Source of the DNA: an uncultured Eubacteriales bacterium
GTDB lineage: Bacteria > Bacillota > Clostridia > Lachnospirales > Lachnospiraceae
DNA: 64,000 nucleotides
Direction of reading: 5' to 3'
NCBI GenBank assembly: GCA_949283695.1
Contig: CASDTX010000025.1
Location: forward strand, 1 to 64,000
The notes beneath the pieces were generated by a model. That model did no database searches, had not been told where the DNA came from, and saw only the letters and a program-made list of their open reading frames with translations. This document shows positions 15,355 to 25,388 of the stretch, one piece after another. The first letter of the stretch is position 1, and each line of letters starts with the position of its first letter. Made by a program: the position numbers and the translations under genes.

Positions 15355-17328
15355 TTATCTTCTGTGTCTTCTCACTGCCCCGGCACCGATTCCTGCGGCT
15401 GCTGCAGCTGCCAGAAGAATCAGATACAGGTAAGGTGCAGTTTCATCTCCGGTCTTCGGAACCGATTCATCCGTTCCGGTAACCGTAGCTTTGAACTTAA
15501 CAGATTTCACATCGACCGTACCGTCAGCTGCCCATTTGCCATCCTTGTATACCTGCCGTTCAAAGACGACTTCAAGGATGTAGTTTCCGGCCTTCTCGGC
15601 TTTCACGGCTGCAGTGTAGGGAGCTTTCTCCCATACGCCTTCGCCTAAGCCTCTCCATTTGATCGGGACATACCGTACGTCACCTTCCAGCGGATCTGTG
15701 ATGTTCATGCCGCCGCCTGCGGCAGTGAATGTAATCTCTTTTCCGACTTTTATGATCTGTCCGGCTTTGATGCCCTTGATCTGGTTCTCGTCTGCGCTGG
15801 TCTTTATGATCTCACGCAGGGTGCTGACTTTCAGCGGCGGGCTTATCTCGCTTGCCCCGGTTGTCTCGGTCTCCGCCACTCTGGTTACGATCTCATATTC
15901 TGTGCCGGCTTTCAGATCCAGGAATTTCCCGTCTGTCTTCCATGTGGTTCCGCCGTCAATGGAATACTCCTGCCCTTTGATTGTCTCAACTTCCAGTACC
16001 GTCTGGCTTCTCCATTTGAGCTTCGGTGCTTCCGGCGCCTTTGCCGCCGGCTTTTCCGTAGAGACTGTCAGCGGATCACTGATCTCTCCTGGCAGTGTCT
16101 CGTCCGTTCCGGCGATCCGTGTGACGATCGTGTATTCTGTTCCGGGCTTCAGGCCGGTGAATACACCTTCTGCCTGCCAGTTCCAAGCCTGATCTTCAGC
16201 AGGTGTTCCCTCGCAGAGTGCATATTCCTGACCTTCTTTGGTGTAAACTTCGATCGTGTCTGTAGTTCTGGCTTTCAGCTCCGGTGCATCCGGCGCAGCC
16301 GGTGGGATCTGAGCTTCGGGCTCGGTTACTACGGTGAGAACCTCGCCGGGCTCTCCCGCCGGTTCGGTTTCCGTTGCGGCAATTCTGGAAACAATGGTGT
16401 ACGCGGTCTCTGGCGTCAAATTCTCAAAAGTAATTGTTTCGGTACCCTGTTTCCACTCCGCATCTTCGGGAAGCGCATCTCCTGTATAGATCGCATATTC
16501 CTGTCCCTCAACCGCCTTTACAGTAATACTGGTGCTGTCTGCGGCAATTAGTTCAGGAATCAGCGGTTTCGCAGGCTCTGCCGGTTCTTCCGGATCAGTT
16601 ACAGGCTCTTCGGGCTCTGCCGGCTCTTCCGGATCGGTCACAGGCTCTTCGGGCTCCACCGGTTCTTCCGGATCAGTTACAGGCTCTTCAGGTTCCACCG
16701 GTTCTTCCGGCTCTGTGATTGTCTCACCAAGTGTTGCGGCTTCTACAGCCGGCCCGGGGGCGGTGACGGCGCCGTCACCAAATCTGAGTCTTCCGATTAC
16801 CATGTAGCTTTGTCCGGGCTCAAGCCCTTCCATGTTTCCGGATGAAGTCCAGTTCTCCTGGCCCTGAACGGAACATTCAAGCACGAACTCATTTGTTTCA
16901 AGCCTTTCGAACTGAATTCCATTTTCGGTTGTCCCTGTTATTTTCGGAATTCTTGCATCGGAAATTTTCACACAATCGGTGTAAATGATTTCCTCTCCGA
17001 TCCTGACTGCACAGCGGTAAACAATTCCTGTCAAGTCTTCTGCGGTAACCGTGTGTTCATATGCCGGACCGTCAGCGCCCAATATATCTGTCCAGATATA
17101 TTGGACGGCCTCTGCCTCCTGCATCTGTGGAACACCTTGCTGCCACTGGTAGGAAACGCCTTCCGAAGGCTGTACCGCTACTTCGAATACTGCCATAGCG
17201 TTCTCTGCAGAAACAGCATCCTGCGGCTGTTTCTCAATTACTGCCTGTGCTGCAAATGCTGTTGTACTCGTCCCCAGTATCATTACTGTTCCCAACAGCC
17301 ATGCCACGAATTTCTTTGCTTTCTTCAT
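15355..17328 (-). CDS. Sortase-anchored surface protein with fibronectin-like repeats
   Basis: 657 residues. A signal peptide (MKKAKKFVAWLLGTVMILG, cut near AFA-AQA) is followed by an N-terminal module and a P/E-rich stalk of 13-residue repeats (PEEPVEPEEPVTD) near 215-260. Then come three repeats of about 90 residues, each with a GQEYA/SI..G core and a (K/T)PGTEYTIVTRIA strand, resembling fibronectin type III folds. A final module (ILEVVFERQVYKDGKW) precedes the wall signal: VPKTG, a hydrophobic helix and RRHRR. VPKTG is a variant of the LPXTG sortase motif. ATG 17328 has GGAGGGAG upstream. Ligand unknown. Confidence 0.88.
   Translation of the reverse strand: MKKAKKFVAWLLGTVMILGTSTTAFAAQAVIEKQPQDAVSAENAMAVFEVAVQPSEGVSYQWQQGVPQMQEAEAVQYIWTDILGADGPAYEHTVTAEDLTGIVYRCAVRIGEEIIYTDCVKISDARIPKITGTTENGIQFERLETNEFVLECSVQGQENWTSSGNMEGLEPGQSYMVIGRLRFGDGAVTAPGPAVEAATLGETITEPEEPVEPEEPVTDPEEPVEPEEPVTDPEEPAEPEEPVTDPEEPAEPAKPLIPELIAADSTSITVKAVEGQEYAIYTGDALPEDAEWKQGTETITFENLTPETAYTIVSRIAATETEPAGEPGEVLTVVTEPEAQIPPAAPDAPELKARTTDTIEVYTKEGQEYALCEGTPAEDQAWNWQAEGVFTGLKPGTEYTIVTRIAGTDETLPGEISDPLTVSTEKPAAKAPEAPKLKWRSQTVLEVETIKGQEYSIDGGTTWKTDGKFLDLKAGTEYEIVTRVAETETTGASEISPPLKVSTLREIIKTSADENQIKGIKAGQIIKVGKEITFTAAGGGMNITDPLEGDVRYVPIKWRGLGEGVWEKAPYTAAVKAEKAGNYILEVVFERQVYKDGKWAADGTVDVKSVKFKATVTGTDESVPKTGDETAPYLYLILLAAAAAAGIGAGAVRRHRR
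16574..16718 (-). repeat. 39-bp tandem repeats encoding a Pro-Glu stalk
   Basis: About 3.7 copies of a 39-bp unit encode PEEP(V/A)EPEEPVTD within the surface protein. Unit length keeps the frame, so copy number can vary without loss of the protein. Confidence 0.85.
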
Positions 17329-17420
17329 CTTACTCCCTCCTTTCATGACATTTAAATTTTCATTTAAATGTTATTATTGTTTTGCATGTTCCGTTCATTA
17401 ATTGCTTTTATCTTACTTTT

Positions 17421-17449
17421 AGTATACTATCATTCAATTGTATTTACAA
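17421..17449 (-). promoter_or_regulatory. Promoter of the surface protein gene
   Basis: On the minus strand TTGTAA (17449-17444) and TATACT (17426-17421) are 17 bases apart. Downstream, an inverted repeat CATTTAAAT/ATTTAAATG at 17349-17370 lies in the 5' leader and may bind a regulator. Confidence 0.65.
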
Positions 17450-17516
17450 TATACTGGACATCTTTTTATAGGTAAAACGTAAGTATCGAAGCTAACAAGA
17501 TTATTAAGAAAATATA

Positions 17517-17560
17517 TTGACAAAAAAGAATAGTATGATATACTTTGAAAGTCAAAGTAT
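17517..17560 (+). promoter_or_regulatory. fab operon promoter with FabT-type operator
   Basis: TTGACA (17517-17522) and TATACT (17539-17544) are 16 bases apart. A perfect 9-bp dyad, ATACTTTGA-AAG-TCAAAGTAT (17540-17560), overlaps the -10. Its TTTGA-N3-TCAAA core is the pattern bound by FabT, the MarR-type fatty-acid synthesis repressor of Firmicutes. A MarR protein is encoded at the far end of this operon (28182-28634). An everted TCAAA/TTTGA pair follows at about 17569-17583. Confidence 0.85.
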
Positions 17561-17600
17561 TTAAGGCTCAAAGTAATTTTGACAGATTTGGAGAACAGAA

Positions 17601-18563
17601 ATGGTAGGAAAGATATACGGAACCGGTTCTTACGTGCCGCCTCGTGTGATGGACAATGACGATCTTGCGAAGATCGTAGACACGAATGACGAATGGATAC
17701 GGGAGAGAACCGGAATAGGAAGAAGACATATCATTGAAGAAGAGACGACTTCCTATATGGCGGGACAGGCGGCGATGAAAGCTGTAGAGATGAGCGGGAT
17801 CGATCCGGCAGAGATTGATCTGATTCTGCTTGCCACATCTTCTTCTGAGACAGTGTTTCCGTGCGCGGCGTGCGAAGTGCAGAAGGCGATCGGCGCTGTG
17901 AATGCGGCGGGATATGATATGAATGCGGCATGTACGGGATTCGTTCTGGCGTTCAATACGGCGCAGGCATACATAAGTGCCGGATTTTGCCGTACGGCGC
18001 TTGTGATCGGGGCCGACAGCATGAGCAATCTGGTAGACTGGACAGACAGAGGCACTTGCATTCTCTTCGGAGACGGCGCAGGAGCAGTTCTGCTGCGGGC
18101 TGAGGAAGGCGAACCGGTATATATGGAAGCTCACTCAGACGGCGCGAAGGGTGCCGCGCTCACAGGATTAAGCAGACACCGCAAGGGCTGGACCGGGGCG
18201 CAGGAAGATAAAGAGTCTTACATCCACATGGACGGCCAGGGAGTATTTAAGTTCGCGGTGCGCAAGGTTCCGGAGATCATCGAGGAAGTGCTTGCCAAGG
18301 CAGATATGAGCCTGGATGAGATCGACTATTTCGTCCTCCATCAGGCAAACCGCAGGATTATCGAGGCTGTTGCCAAGCGGCTTAAGACAGATATTTCCAA
18401 ATTCCCGATGAATCTGGAGGAATACGCCAATACATCTGCAGCCACAGTCCCTATCCTTCTGGATGAGATGAATCGAAAGGGGATGTTCCGGAAAGGACAG
18501 AAAATCATGCTTTCCGGTTTCGGCGCAGGCCTCACGTGGGCGGCAAGCCTGTTCCAGTGGTAG
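17601..18563 (+). CDS. fabH: 3-oxoacyl-ACP synthase III
   Basis: Starts fatty-acid chains by condensing an acyl-CoA primer with malonyl-ACP. The catalytic Cys is C111 in NAACTGF, the His is in VLHQANRR (about residue 247) and the Asn in [10 protein letters not shown] (about 276), the complete FabH triad; GFGAG is near the end. 320 residues is the standard length. It is the first gene of the operon, directly after the FabT-type operator, so its expression should respond to acyl chain supply. Confidence 0.97.
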   Translation: MVGKIYGTGSYVPPRVMDNDDLAKIVDTNDEWIRERTGIGRRHIIEEETTSYMAGQAAMKAVEMSGIDPAEIDLILLATSSSETVFPCAACEVQKAIGAVNAAGYDMNAACTGFVLAFNTAQAYISAGFCRTALVIGADSMSNLVDWTDRGTCILFGDGAGAVLLRAEEGEPVYMEAHSDGAKGAALTGLSRHRKGWTGAQEDKESYIHMDGQGVFKFAVRKVPEIIEEVLAKADMSLDEIDYFVLHQANRRIIEAVAKRLKTDISKFPMNLEEYANTSAATVPILLDEMNRKGMFRKGQKIMLSGFGAGLTWAASLFQW

Positions 18564-18660
18564 AGCAGGAAAAGGGCACAGCCCGGAGCTGATTCAGGTA
18601 ATTCCCGGCGAAAGCCGGATTACAGATAAATTTTTTAACAAAGAAAGGAAAAAGAAGACC

Positions 18661-18885
18661 ATGTTAGAGAAGATCAAAGAAATCGTAGCAGAATCATTAA
18701 ACGCTGACGCAGCAGAACTGACAGAGGAGACATCTTTCAAAGATGATCTTGGCGCTGATTCTCTGGACCTGTTTGAGATGGTAATGGCATTCGAGGAAGA
18801 GTTCGAAGTTGAGATCCCGTCAGAAGATCTGGAGCAGATTGCAACGATCGGCGATGTTGTAAAATATCTGGAAGCACATAAATAA
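18661..18885 (+). CDS. acpP: Acyl carrier protein
   Basis: 74-residue acidic four-helix protein that carries growing acyl chains. The phosphopantetheine attachment Ser is S34 in [10 protein letters not shown], with an acidic helix 2 ([15 protein letters not shown]) for partner binding. GAAAGGAAAAAGAAGA precedes the ATG. It sits 97 bases after fabH, in the usual place for a clostridial fab operon. Confidence 0.97.
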   Translation: MLEKIKEIVAESLNADAAELTEETSFKDDLGADSLDLFEMVMAFEEEFEVEIPSEDLEQIATIGDVVKYLEAHK

Positions 18886-18979
18886 GAATACACGATAAAA
18901 ACAGCCTGCATCCACGGATTTCGCATTTGACAGCGTGGAACAGGCTTGAAAATATTTTTAGAAAGAAAGGTTGTAGAGT

Positions 18980-19918
18980 ATGAAAACAAAGGTAACCGAA
19001 TTATTAGGAATTGAATATCCGATCATTCAGGGAGGAATGGCATGGGTTGCTGAGTATCATCTCGCAGCCGCCGTATCCGAAGCCGGCGGCCTCGGGCTGA
19101 TCGGTGCAGCGAGTGCGCCGGCTGACTGGGTGCGTGATCAGATCCGGGAAGCGAAGAAGCTGACGGACAAACCGTTTGGAGTAAACATCATGCTTATGAG
19201 TCCGTATGCGGACGATGTGGCAAAGGTGATCGTGGAGGAAGGCGTGAAGGTTGTTACCACAGGCGCCGGGTCTCCGGAGAAATATATGAAGATGTGGAAA
19301 GAAGCCGGAGTAAAGGTAATCCCGGTAGTCGCATCCGTGGCACTTGCGAAACGTATGGAGAGATGCGGAGCAGATGCACTGGTGGCTGAGGGAACAGAGG
19401 CCGGCGGACATATCGGTGAGAATACAACCATGGTACTTGTACCGCAGGTTGTGGATGCGGTGAGTGTTCCGGTGATTGCGGCAGGCGGTATTGCCGACGG
19501 AAGAGGAATCGCGGCGGCATTCATGCTGGGCGCACAGGGCGTGCAGATGGGAACTCACTTTGTGGTTACGAATGAATCTCAGGTTCATGAAAATTATAAA
19601 GATATGATTATCAAGGCTAGGGATATTGACTCAAGAGTAACAGGGCGTACGACAGGACATCCGGTCAGAGCTTTGAGAAACCAGATGACAAAAGAGTATC
19701 TGGACAAGGAGCAGGCAGGCGCTTCTTTCGAAGAACTGGAGCTGCTGACGCTGGGCGGATTAAGAAGAGCTGTCGTGGACGGAGATGTGAAGACAGGAAG
19801 CGTGATGGCAGGACAGATCGCAGGTATGGTTAAGGAGAAAATGTCATGTCATGACCTGATCCAGAAACTGGTGAAAGAGACGGACGACCTGATCGGAGGA
19901 AATGGATTCTATGAGTAA
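18980..19918 (+). CDS. fabK: Enoyl-ACP reductase II (FMN-dependent)
   Basis: Reduces trans-2-enoyl-ACP in the last step of each elongation round. It is a TIM-barrel flavoprotein of the 2-nitropropane dioxygenase superfamily: QGGMAWVAE at 14-22, the EGTEAGGHIGE loop near 140, and FMN-phosphate motifs AAGGIADGRG and LGAQGVQMGTHF. 312 residues is typical for FabK. No FabI or FabL is seen in the operon, so this is the probable main enoyl reductase. Its stop overlaps the fabD start. Confidence 0.95.
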   Translation: MKTKVTELLGIEYPIIQGGMAWVAEYHLAAAVSEAGGLGLIGAASAPADWVRDQIREAKKLTDKPFGVNIMLMSPYADDVAKVIVEEGVKVVTTGAGSPEKYMKMWKEAGVKVIPVVASVALAKRMERCGADALVAEGTEAGGHIGENTTMVLVPQVVDAVSVPVIAAGGIADGRGIAAAFMLGAQGVQMGTHFVVTNESQVHENYKDMIIKARDIDSRVTGRTTGHPVRALRNQMTKEYLDKEQAGASFEELELLTLGGLRRAVVDGDVKTGSVMAGQIAGMVKEKMSCHDLIQKLVKETDDLIGGNGFYE

Positions 19919-20831
19919 GATCGCATTTATGTTTCCGGGACAGGGAGCGCAGAAAGCCGGAATGGGCAAAGATTTTTATGAGCAGAGTGAAACAGCAAGA
20001 CAGGTGATCGACAAGGCATCTGAGCTGCTGGATATAGATATGAAAGAGCTGTGTTTTGAGGAAAACGACCGTCTGGATCAGACCGAGTATACACAGGCAG
20101 CTCTTGTGACAGTATGTATGGCAATGGAGCATGTGTTAAGAGAACGCGGACTGAAGGCAGATGTTGCTGCTGGTTTAAGCCTTGGTGAATACTGCGCCAT
20201 CGCTTCCGCGGGCGGCATGAGCACGGAGGACGCGATCACGACGGTGAGAAAGCGCGGCATCCTCATGCAGAACGCAGTGCCGGGAGGCAAGGGCTCCATG
20301 GCGGCCGTTCTGGGACTGGCAGGCGATGTGATTGAGAAAGCAATCGAAGGAATTGACGGCGTAAGCATTGCCAACTACAACTGCCCGGGACAGATTGTTA
20401 TCACAGGATGGAAAGAAAGTGTGGAGAAAGCTTCTGAGGTACTGAAAGAGGCCGGAGCAAAGAGAGTACTTCCGCTGAATGTAAGCGGACCCTTCCACTC
20501 TCCGATGCTGACAGAAGCCGGAGAAGAGCTTGGCAGAGTTCTGGAAAATGTAGCGTTATCTCCGCTTACGATCCCGTATGTGACAAATGTGACGGCAGAG
20601 TATGTGACAGATATTACAGAGACAAAGGCACTTCTCGCGAAACAGGTGGCATCTTCCGTAAGATGGCAGCAGAGTGTGGAGAACATGATCGCAGACGGCG
20701 TGGATACTTTCGTAGAGATCGGACCGGGCAAGACTCTGGCTGGCTTTATGCGCAAGATCAGCCGTGACGTGAAGGTTTACAATGTAGGCACATGGGAAGA
20801 TGTAGACAAGGTGGTAAGTGAATTATGTTAA
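19911..20831 (+). CDS. fabD: Malonyl-CoA:ACP transacylase
   Basis: Moves malonyl groups from CoA to ACP. The active-site Ser is S90 in GLSLGEY, the N-terminal motif is FMFPGQGAQ, the catalytic His is in GPFHSPM (about residue 199) and the terminal signature is [12 protein letters not shown]. 306 residues from ATG 19911, which has CGGAGG 10 bases upstream and overlaps the fabK stop. The in-frame start at 19902 is too close to that site. Confidence 0.96.
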   Translation: MSKIAFMFPGQGAQKAGMGKDFYEQSETARQVIDKASELLDIDMKELCFEENDRLDQTEYTQAALVTVCMAMEHVLRERGLKADVAAGLSLGEYCAIASAGGMSTEDAITTVRKRGILMQNAVPGGKGSMAAVLGLAGDVIEKAIEGIDGVSIANYNCPGQIVITGWKESVEKASEVLKEAGAKRVLPLNVSGPFHSPMLTEAGEELGRVLENVALSPLTIPYVTNVTAEYVTDITETKALLAKQVASSVRWQQSVENMIADGVDTFVEIGPGKTLAGFMRKISRDVKVYNVGTWEDVDKVVSELC

Positions 20832-21565
20832 ATGGAAAAGTCGCAGTAGTGACAGGCGCTTCCAGAGGGATTGGAAGAGCGGTAGCTGTCAAACTGGCAG
20901 GGGAAGGCGCGACAGTCGTGATCAACTATAATGGTTCGAAAGAGCGCGCAGAGGCGGTAAAGGCTGAGATTGAAGCGGCAGGCGGCAAGGCAGAGATCAA
21001 GCAGTGCAATGTATCAGATTACAGTGCCTGTGAGGAGATGTTCAGAGAAATCGTCGCAGAACTCGGAAGCGTGGATATCCTTGTAAATAACGCAGGCATC
21101 ACGAAAGACGGGCTTCTGATGAAGATGTCGGAAGAAGACTACGATGCAGTTCTTGACACCAACCTGAAGGGAACCTTCAACTGCATCCGCTTTGTGGCAA
21201 GGCAGATGATCAAGCAGAGAGGCGGACGCATCATCAATATGTCATCAGTATCCGGTGTCCTTGGAAACGCAGGGCAGGCAAACTATTCTGCATCCAAGGC
21301 AGGTGTGATCGGACTGACGAAGTCAGCGGCAAGAGAGCTTGCCAGCCGCGGCATCACGGTAAACGCGATCGCGCCGGGATTCATCAATACAGAGATGACG
21401 GAAGTGCTCTCGGATAAAGTGAAAGAAGGCGCAGTGGCACAGATTCCGCTGGGCAGATTCGGGGAAACAGAAGATATTGCGAATGCAGTGGCGTTCCTGG
21501 CATCTGAGGGGGCGCGGTACATTACCGGCCAGGTGCTCAACGTAGACGGCGGAATGGCAATGTGA
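20825..21565 (+). CDS. fabG: 3-oxoacyl-ACP reductase
   Basis: NADPH-dependent reduction of 3-oxoacyl-ACP. Short-chain dehydrogenase fold with the cofactor motif TGASRGIG at 10-17, NNAG at 88-91, and the catalytic set S141, Y154 and K158 (YSASK). 246 residues, standard. It overlaps fabD by 7 bases, so the two are translationally coupled. Confidence 0.97.
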   Translation: MLNGKVAVVTGASRGIGRAVAVKLAGEGATVVINYNGSKERAEAVKAEIEAAGGKAEIKQCNVSDYSACEEMFREIVAELGSVDILVNNAGITKDGLLMKMSEEDYDAVLDTNLKGTFNCIRFVARQMIKQRGGRIINMSSVSGVLGNAGQANYSASKAGVIGLTKSAARELASRGITVNAIAPGFINTEMTEVLSDKVKEGAVAQIPLGRFGETEDIANAVAFLASEGARYITGQVLNVDGGMAM

Positions 21566-21646
21566 GTTAAGTGAGACCTGCATCCTGAGAAAGAAAAGCG
21601 GAATCGAACCAGGCAGGTCGGATTCGATATCAGAAAGGTTAATGAT

Positions 21647-22885
21647 ATGAAGAGAAGAGTTGTAGTTACAGGCCTTGGAGCTGTGACACCGATCGGAAAT
21701 ACGGTGGAAGAGTTCTGGGCAGGCATTAAAGAAGGGAAGGTCGGCATCGGTCCGATCACGAAGTTTGACGCATCAGAGTTTAAGGTGCAGATCGCAGCGG
21801 AAGTGAAAGGATTCGTGGCGAAAGAGCGCATGGATTTCAAAGCGGCGAAGAGAATGGAGCTTTTCTCCCAGTACGCAGTGGCTGCGGCGAAGGAAGCGTT
21901 CGAGGATGCAGGGCTGGATCTGGCGAAAGAAGATCCCTACAGATGCGGCGTGATCGTAGGATCTGGCATCGGAAGTCTGCAGTGCGTGGAGACAAATTAT
22001 GAGAAAATCCTTACAAAGGGACCGAACAAGGTGAATCCGCTGATGGTTCCGCTGATGATCTCCAACATGGCAGCAGGGAATATTTCAATTCAGCTGGGAC
22101 TGAAAGGAAAATGTACAAACGTAGTGACGGCCTGCGCTTCTGGTACACACTGTATCGGCGACGCATTCCGTGCCATCGAATATGGCGACGCAGACGTGAT
22201 GGTGGCAGGCGGTACAGAGGCTTCTGTATGCCCCACCGGCATCGCAGGATTTACAGCGCTGACTGCACTGTCTACGACGAATGACCCGGAGCATGCTTCC
22301 CGGCCGTTCGATAAGGACAGAGACGGATTCGTTCTCGGCGAGGGAGCCGGAATCGTTGTTCTGGAAGAGCTGGAGCACGCGAAGGCAAGAGGCGCGAAGA
22401 TCTATGCGGAACTTGTGGGTTATGGCGCTACGGGAGACGCGTACCATATTACCTCCCCTGCTGAGGATGGCAAGGGAGCCGGAATGGCGATGAAGCTTGC
22501 AATGCAGGAAGCTGGTGTCGCTCCGGAACAGATCGACTATATCAATGCGCATGGAACAAGCACGCACCACAATGACCTGTTCGAGACGAAGGCGATCAAG
22601 TTCGCTCTCGGAGATGCGGCAAAGGATGTTGTTGTAAACTCTACCAAATCCATGATCGGGCATCTGCTCGGCGCAGCAGGCGGTGTGGAATTCGTTGTCT
22701 GCGTGAAGAGTATTGAGGATGGATTCATCCATCAGACAGTCGGAACAGAGAATGTAGATCCGGAGTGTGATCTGAACTATGCGGTCGGATCACCGGTAGA
22801 GAAAGAGATCAACTATGTGCTCACGAATTCTCTTGGGTTCGGCGGACATAACGCGACGCTGCTGTTGAAGAAGTATGAAGGGTAA
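21647..22885 (+). CDS. fabF: 3-oxoacyl-ACP synthase II
   Basis: Elongating condensing enzyme. The active-site Cys is C163 in TACASGTHCIGDA, the two His are in INAHGTSTHHND and SMIGHLLGAAG, and the GFGGHNA loop is near the C-terminus. 412 residues is the normal length. It belongs to the single fab transcript; no fabB is present in the window. Confidence 0.97.
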   Translation: MKRRVVVTGLGAVTPIGNTVEEFWAGIKEGKVGIGPITKFDASEFKVQIAAEVKGFVAKERMDFKAAKRMELFSQYAVAAAKEAFEDAGLDLAKEDPYRCGVIVGSGIGSLQCVETNYEKILTKGPNKVNPLMVPLMISNMAAGNISIQLGLKGKCTNVVTACASGTHCIGDAFRAIEYGDADVMVAGGTEASVCPTGIAGFTALTALSTTNDPEHASRPFDKDRDGFVLGEGAGIVVLEELEHAKARGAKIYAELVGYGATGDAYHITSPAEDGKGAGMAMKLAMQEAGVAPEQIDYINAHGTSTHHNDLFETKAIKFALGDAAKDVVVNSTKSMIGHLLGAAGGVEFVVCVKSIEDGFIHQTVGTENVDPECDLNYAVGSPVEKEINYVLTNSLGFGGHNATLLLKKYEG

Positions 22886-22897
22886 GAGGTGTGCGAG

Positions 22898-23410
22898 ATG
22901 AAAGTAGAGCAGGTATTAGAACTGATCAAAGCTGTATCTGATTCAGAACTCACAGAATTTAAATATGAAGAAGATGGCGTGAAGCTTTCCCTTAAGAAGA
23001 CCAGTGATAAGATCGTGCAGGTGCAGGCTCCCGCGGCTCCGATGATGCCGCCGGTGATGCAGGGAGCAGTGCCGATGGCTCCGGTCGCGCCCGCTGCGGC
23101 AGCTCCGGCAGCTCCGGCTGCGGCACAGGAAGCAGCACCGGCAGAGAGCGCCGGAAGTGCCGCTGAGGCTCCGGCAGGAAATCTCGTGAAGTCTCCTCTT
23201 GTAGGGACATTTTACGCGGCTCCGGCTGAGGACGCAGAGCCATTTGTCAAAGTAGGCGACAGTGTAAAAGAAGGACAGGTTCTGGCGATTGTTGAAGCCA
23301 TGAAGCTGATGAATGAAATTGAGAGTGACTTCACAGGAACTGTGAAAGAGATCCTTGTGGAGAACGGACAGGCAGTAGAGTATGGACAGCCGCTCTTTGT
23401 GATCGGTTAA
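22898..23410 (+). CDS. accB: Acetyl-CoA carboxylase biotin carboxyl carrier protein
   Basis: Carries carboxybiotin between AccC and the carboxyltransferase. Biotin is attached to K136 in VEAMKLMNE, within an 80-residue C-terminal biotinyl domain. An Ala/Pro-rich flexible linker spans about 44-92 and the N-terminal part is a short helical region. I chose ATG 22898 with AGAGGTG upstream; GTG 22889 would add three residues. It follows fabF by 12 bases. Confidence 0.95.
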   Translation: MKVEQVLELIKAVSDSELTEFKYEEDGVKLSLKKTSDKIVQVQAPAAPMMPPVMQGAVPMAPVAPAAAAPAAPAAAQEAAPAESAGSAAEAPAGNLVKSPLVGTFYAAPAEDAEPFVKVGDSVKEGQVLAIVEAMKLMNEIESDFTGTVKEILVENGQAVEYGQPLFVIG

Positions 23411-23422
23411 TCTTCCTATCTG

Positions 23423-23475
23423 ACACGCGGGATACTCTGTAAAGGCAGCATGGAGCAGAGCAGAGGCCCGCGTGT
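23423..23475 (+). other. Stem-loop between accB and fabZ
   Basis: ACACGCGGG (23423-23431) and CCCGCGTGT (23467-23475) pair around a 35-base loop that itself contains CTCTG/CAGAG. There is no T run, so it is more likely an mRNA stability or processing element than a terminator. Confidence 0.5.
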
Positions 23476-23514
23476 TGTGCGGAACGCAGATTATCAAGAA
23501 AGGTGCATGGAATT

Positions 23515-23946
23515 ATGAATAGTTTGAATGTGGAACAGATTCAGGAAATCATCCCTCACAGACATCCCTTCCTCCTTCTCGACAGAATCGAGGATTATGA
23601 ACCGGGACAGTATGCAGTCGGATATAAAGCAGTAACATATCGGGAAGACTTCTTCCGCGGACATTTCCCGCAGAAGGCAGTGATGCCGGGCGTGTTGATC
23701 CTTGAGGCGCTTGCTCAGACCGGAGCGGTGGCAATCCTGAGCATGCCGGAGAATCAGGGGAAGATCGCGTTCTTCGGAGGAGTGCAGAAGTGCCGTTTCA
23801 AAGGAATGGTGCTTCCGGGAGATACGCTGAAGCTTGAGACGAAGATTATCAAGAGCAAAGGACCGGTCGGGGTCGGACAGGCGACAGCATATGTTGACGG
23901 AAAGGTAGTTGTCAGCGCGGAACTGACATTCATGGTAGGGGAGTAA
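23515..23946 (+). CDS. fabZ: 3-hydroxyacyl-ACP dehydratase
   Basis: Removes water from 3-hydroxyacyl-ACP. Hot-dog fold with the motif [13 protein letters not shown] at 13-25, catalytic H50 in FRGHFP and E64 in [11 protein letters not shown]. 143 residues from ATG 23515, which has AAGAAAGG at a good distance; GTG 23503 is in frame but lies on that site. No fabA is visible, so how unsaturated chains are made is not shown here. Confidence 0.96.
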   Translation: MNSLNVEQIQEIIPHRHPFLLLDRIEDYEPGQYAVGYKAVTYREDFFRGHFPQKAVMPGVLILEALAQTGAVAILSMPENQGKIAFFGGVQKCRFKGMVLPGDTLKLETKIIKSKGPVGVGQATAYVDGKVVVSAELTFMVGE

Positions 23947-23953
23947 AGGGAAG

Positions 23954-25288
23954 ATGATTGGAAAAGTATTGATCGCAAACCGCGGAGAGATTGCCGTGCG
24001 CATCATCCGGGCCTGCCGTGAAATGGGAATTGAGACGGTGGCGGTTTATTCTGAGGCAGACCGGGAGGCGCTGCACACACAGCTTGCCGATGAGGCAGTC
24101 TGTATCGGGCCTGCCCCATCCTCTGAAAGTTATCTGAATATGCAGAATATTATCAGCGCAACGCTTGTGTCAGGGGCGGATGCCATCCACCCGGGATTCG
24201 GTTTTCTCTCAGAGAACAGCCGGTTCGCGGAACTGTGCGAGCAGTGCAATATCACATTTATCGGGCCGAAGTCCAGTGTGATCCAGAGTCTGGGAAATAA
24301 ATCCGAGGCGAGAAATACGATGATCAACGCGGGCGTTCCGGTGATTCCGGGGAGCAAGGAGCCGATTTATGATGCAGAAGAAGGCGCCAGGGTGGCAGAT
24401 GAAATCGGGTATCCGGTGATTGTGAAGGCAGCTCTCGGCGGCGGCGGAAAGGGAATGCGTGTGGCTGAGACACCGGAAGAGTTCGCGAACAGCTTCCAGA
24501 CAGCGCAGAAAGAGGCGCAGATGGCCTTCGGGGACAATACCATGTATATCGAGCATTTCGTGCAGCATCCGCGGCACATCGAATTCCAGATACTGGCAGA
24601 TGAGCACGGCAGCGTGATCCACCTGGGAGAGCGTGACTGTTCGATTCAGAGAAATCACCAGAAAATGATCGAAGAATCCCCGTCAATCGCTCTGACGCCG
24701 GAACTTCGTGAGAAGATGGGGGAAGCCGCTGTAAAAGCGGCGAAAGCAGCCCACTATACCAATGCCGGAACCATCGAATTCCTGCTGGAGAAGAACGGGA
24801 ACTTTTACTTTATGGAGATGAATACCCGGATCCAGGTAGAACATCCGGTAACAGAATGGGTAACCGGAATTGACCTGATCAAGGAACAGATCCGTATTGC
24901 AGACGGGCGTCCGCTGAGTTATAAGCAGGAAGATGTACACATCACAGGCCATGCCATTGAGTGCAGAATCAATGCAGAGAACCCGGAGAAAAACTTCCGG
25001 CCGTCGCCGGGAACGATCACAGATATGTATCTTCCGGGAGGCAAGGGCGTGCGGATCGACGCGGCTATCTACAGCGGCTATACAGTGCCGCCGTACTACG
25101 ATTCCATGCTGGCGAAGCTGATTGTTCATGCCAAGAATCGAAACGAAGCAATCCGTAAGATGCAAAGCGCGCTGGGCGAGGTCATTATCGAGGGAATCGA
25201 TACGAATGTGGATTATCAGTATGAAATACTGAATCATCCGGATTTTATAAAAGGCGATATTGATATTGAATTTATTGAAAAAATGTGA
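23954..25288 (+). CDS. accC: Acetyl-CoA carboxylase biotin carboxylase subunit
   Basis: ATP-dependent carboxylation of biotin on AccB. ATP-grasp enzyme: the N-terminal motif [14 protein letters not shown], the glycine-rich ATP loop [13 protein letters not shown] near 157-169, and the catalytic region [18 protein letters not shown] near 283-300. 444 residues is standard. It starts 8 bases after the fabZ stop and is separated from accDA by a palindromic hairpin. Confidence 0.97.
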   Translation: MIGKVLIANRGEIAVRIIRACREMGIETVAVYSEADREALHTQLADEAVCIGPAPSSESYLNMQNIISATLVSGADAIHPGFGFLSENSRFAELCEQCNITFIGPKSSVIQSLGNKSEARNTMINAGVPVIPGSKEPIYDAEEGARVADEIGYPVIVKAALGGGGKGMRVAETPEEFANSFQTAQKEAQMAFGDNTMYIEHFVQHPRHIEFQILADEHGSVIHLGERDCSIQRNHQKMIEESPSIALTPELREKMGEAAVKAAKAAHYTNAGTIEFLLEKNGNFYFMEMNTRIQVEHPVTEWVTGIDLIKEQIRIADGRPLSYKQEDVHITGHAIECRINAENPEKNFRPSPGTITDMYLPGGKGVRIDAAIYSGYTVPPYYDSMLAKLIVHAKNRNEAIRKMQSALGEVIIEGIDTNVDYQYEILNHPDFIKGDIDIEFIEKM

Positions 25289-25312
25289 ATTTTCTGATAA
25301 TTTTGCTCAAAA

Positions 25313-25344
25313 GTGCCGGAGAGTTCTGCAGAACTCTCCGGCAC
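25313..25344 (+). other. 32-bp perfect palindrome between accC and accDA
   Basis: The stretch begins GTGCCGGAGAGTTC, is symmetrical about TGCA at its centre, and ends GAACTCTCCGGCAC. As RNA it would form a very stable hairpin. It is followed by an A-rich stretch (ACAAAAAAAA) rather than T, so on the plus strand it is more likely a processing or attenuation element than a strong terminator. Confidence 0.7.
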
Positions 25345-25388
25345 CGGACACAAAAAAAACACCTGTCACGATCCAGGAGGTAACTTAG

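Noticed and set aside
16532-16807. Plus-strand Gly/Ser repeat frame
   Set aside because: It is the antisense of the Pro/Glu stalk of the surface protein.
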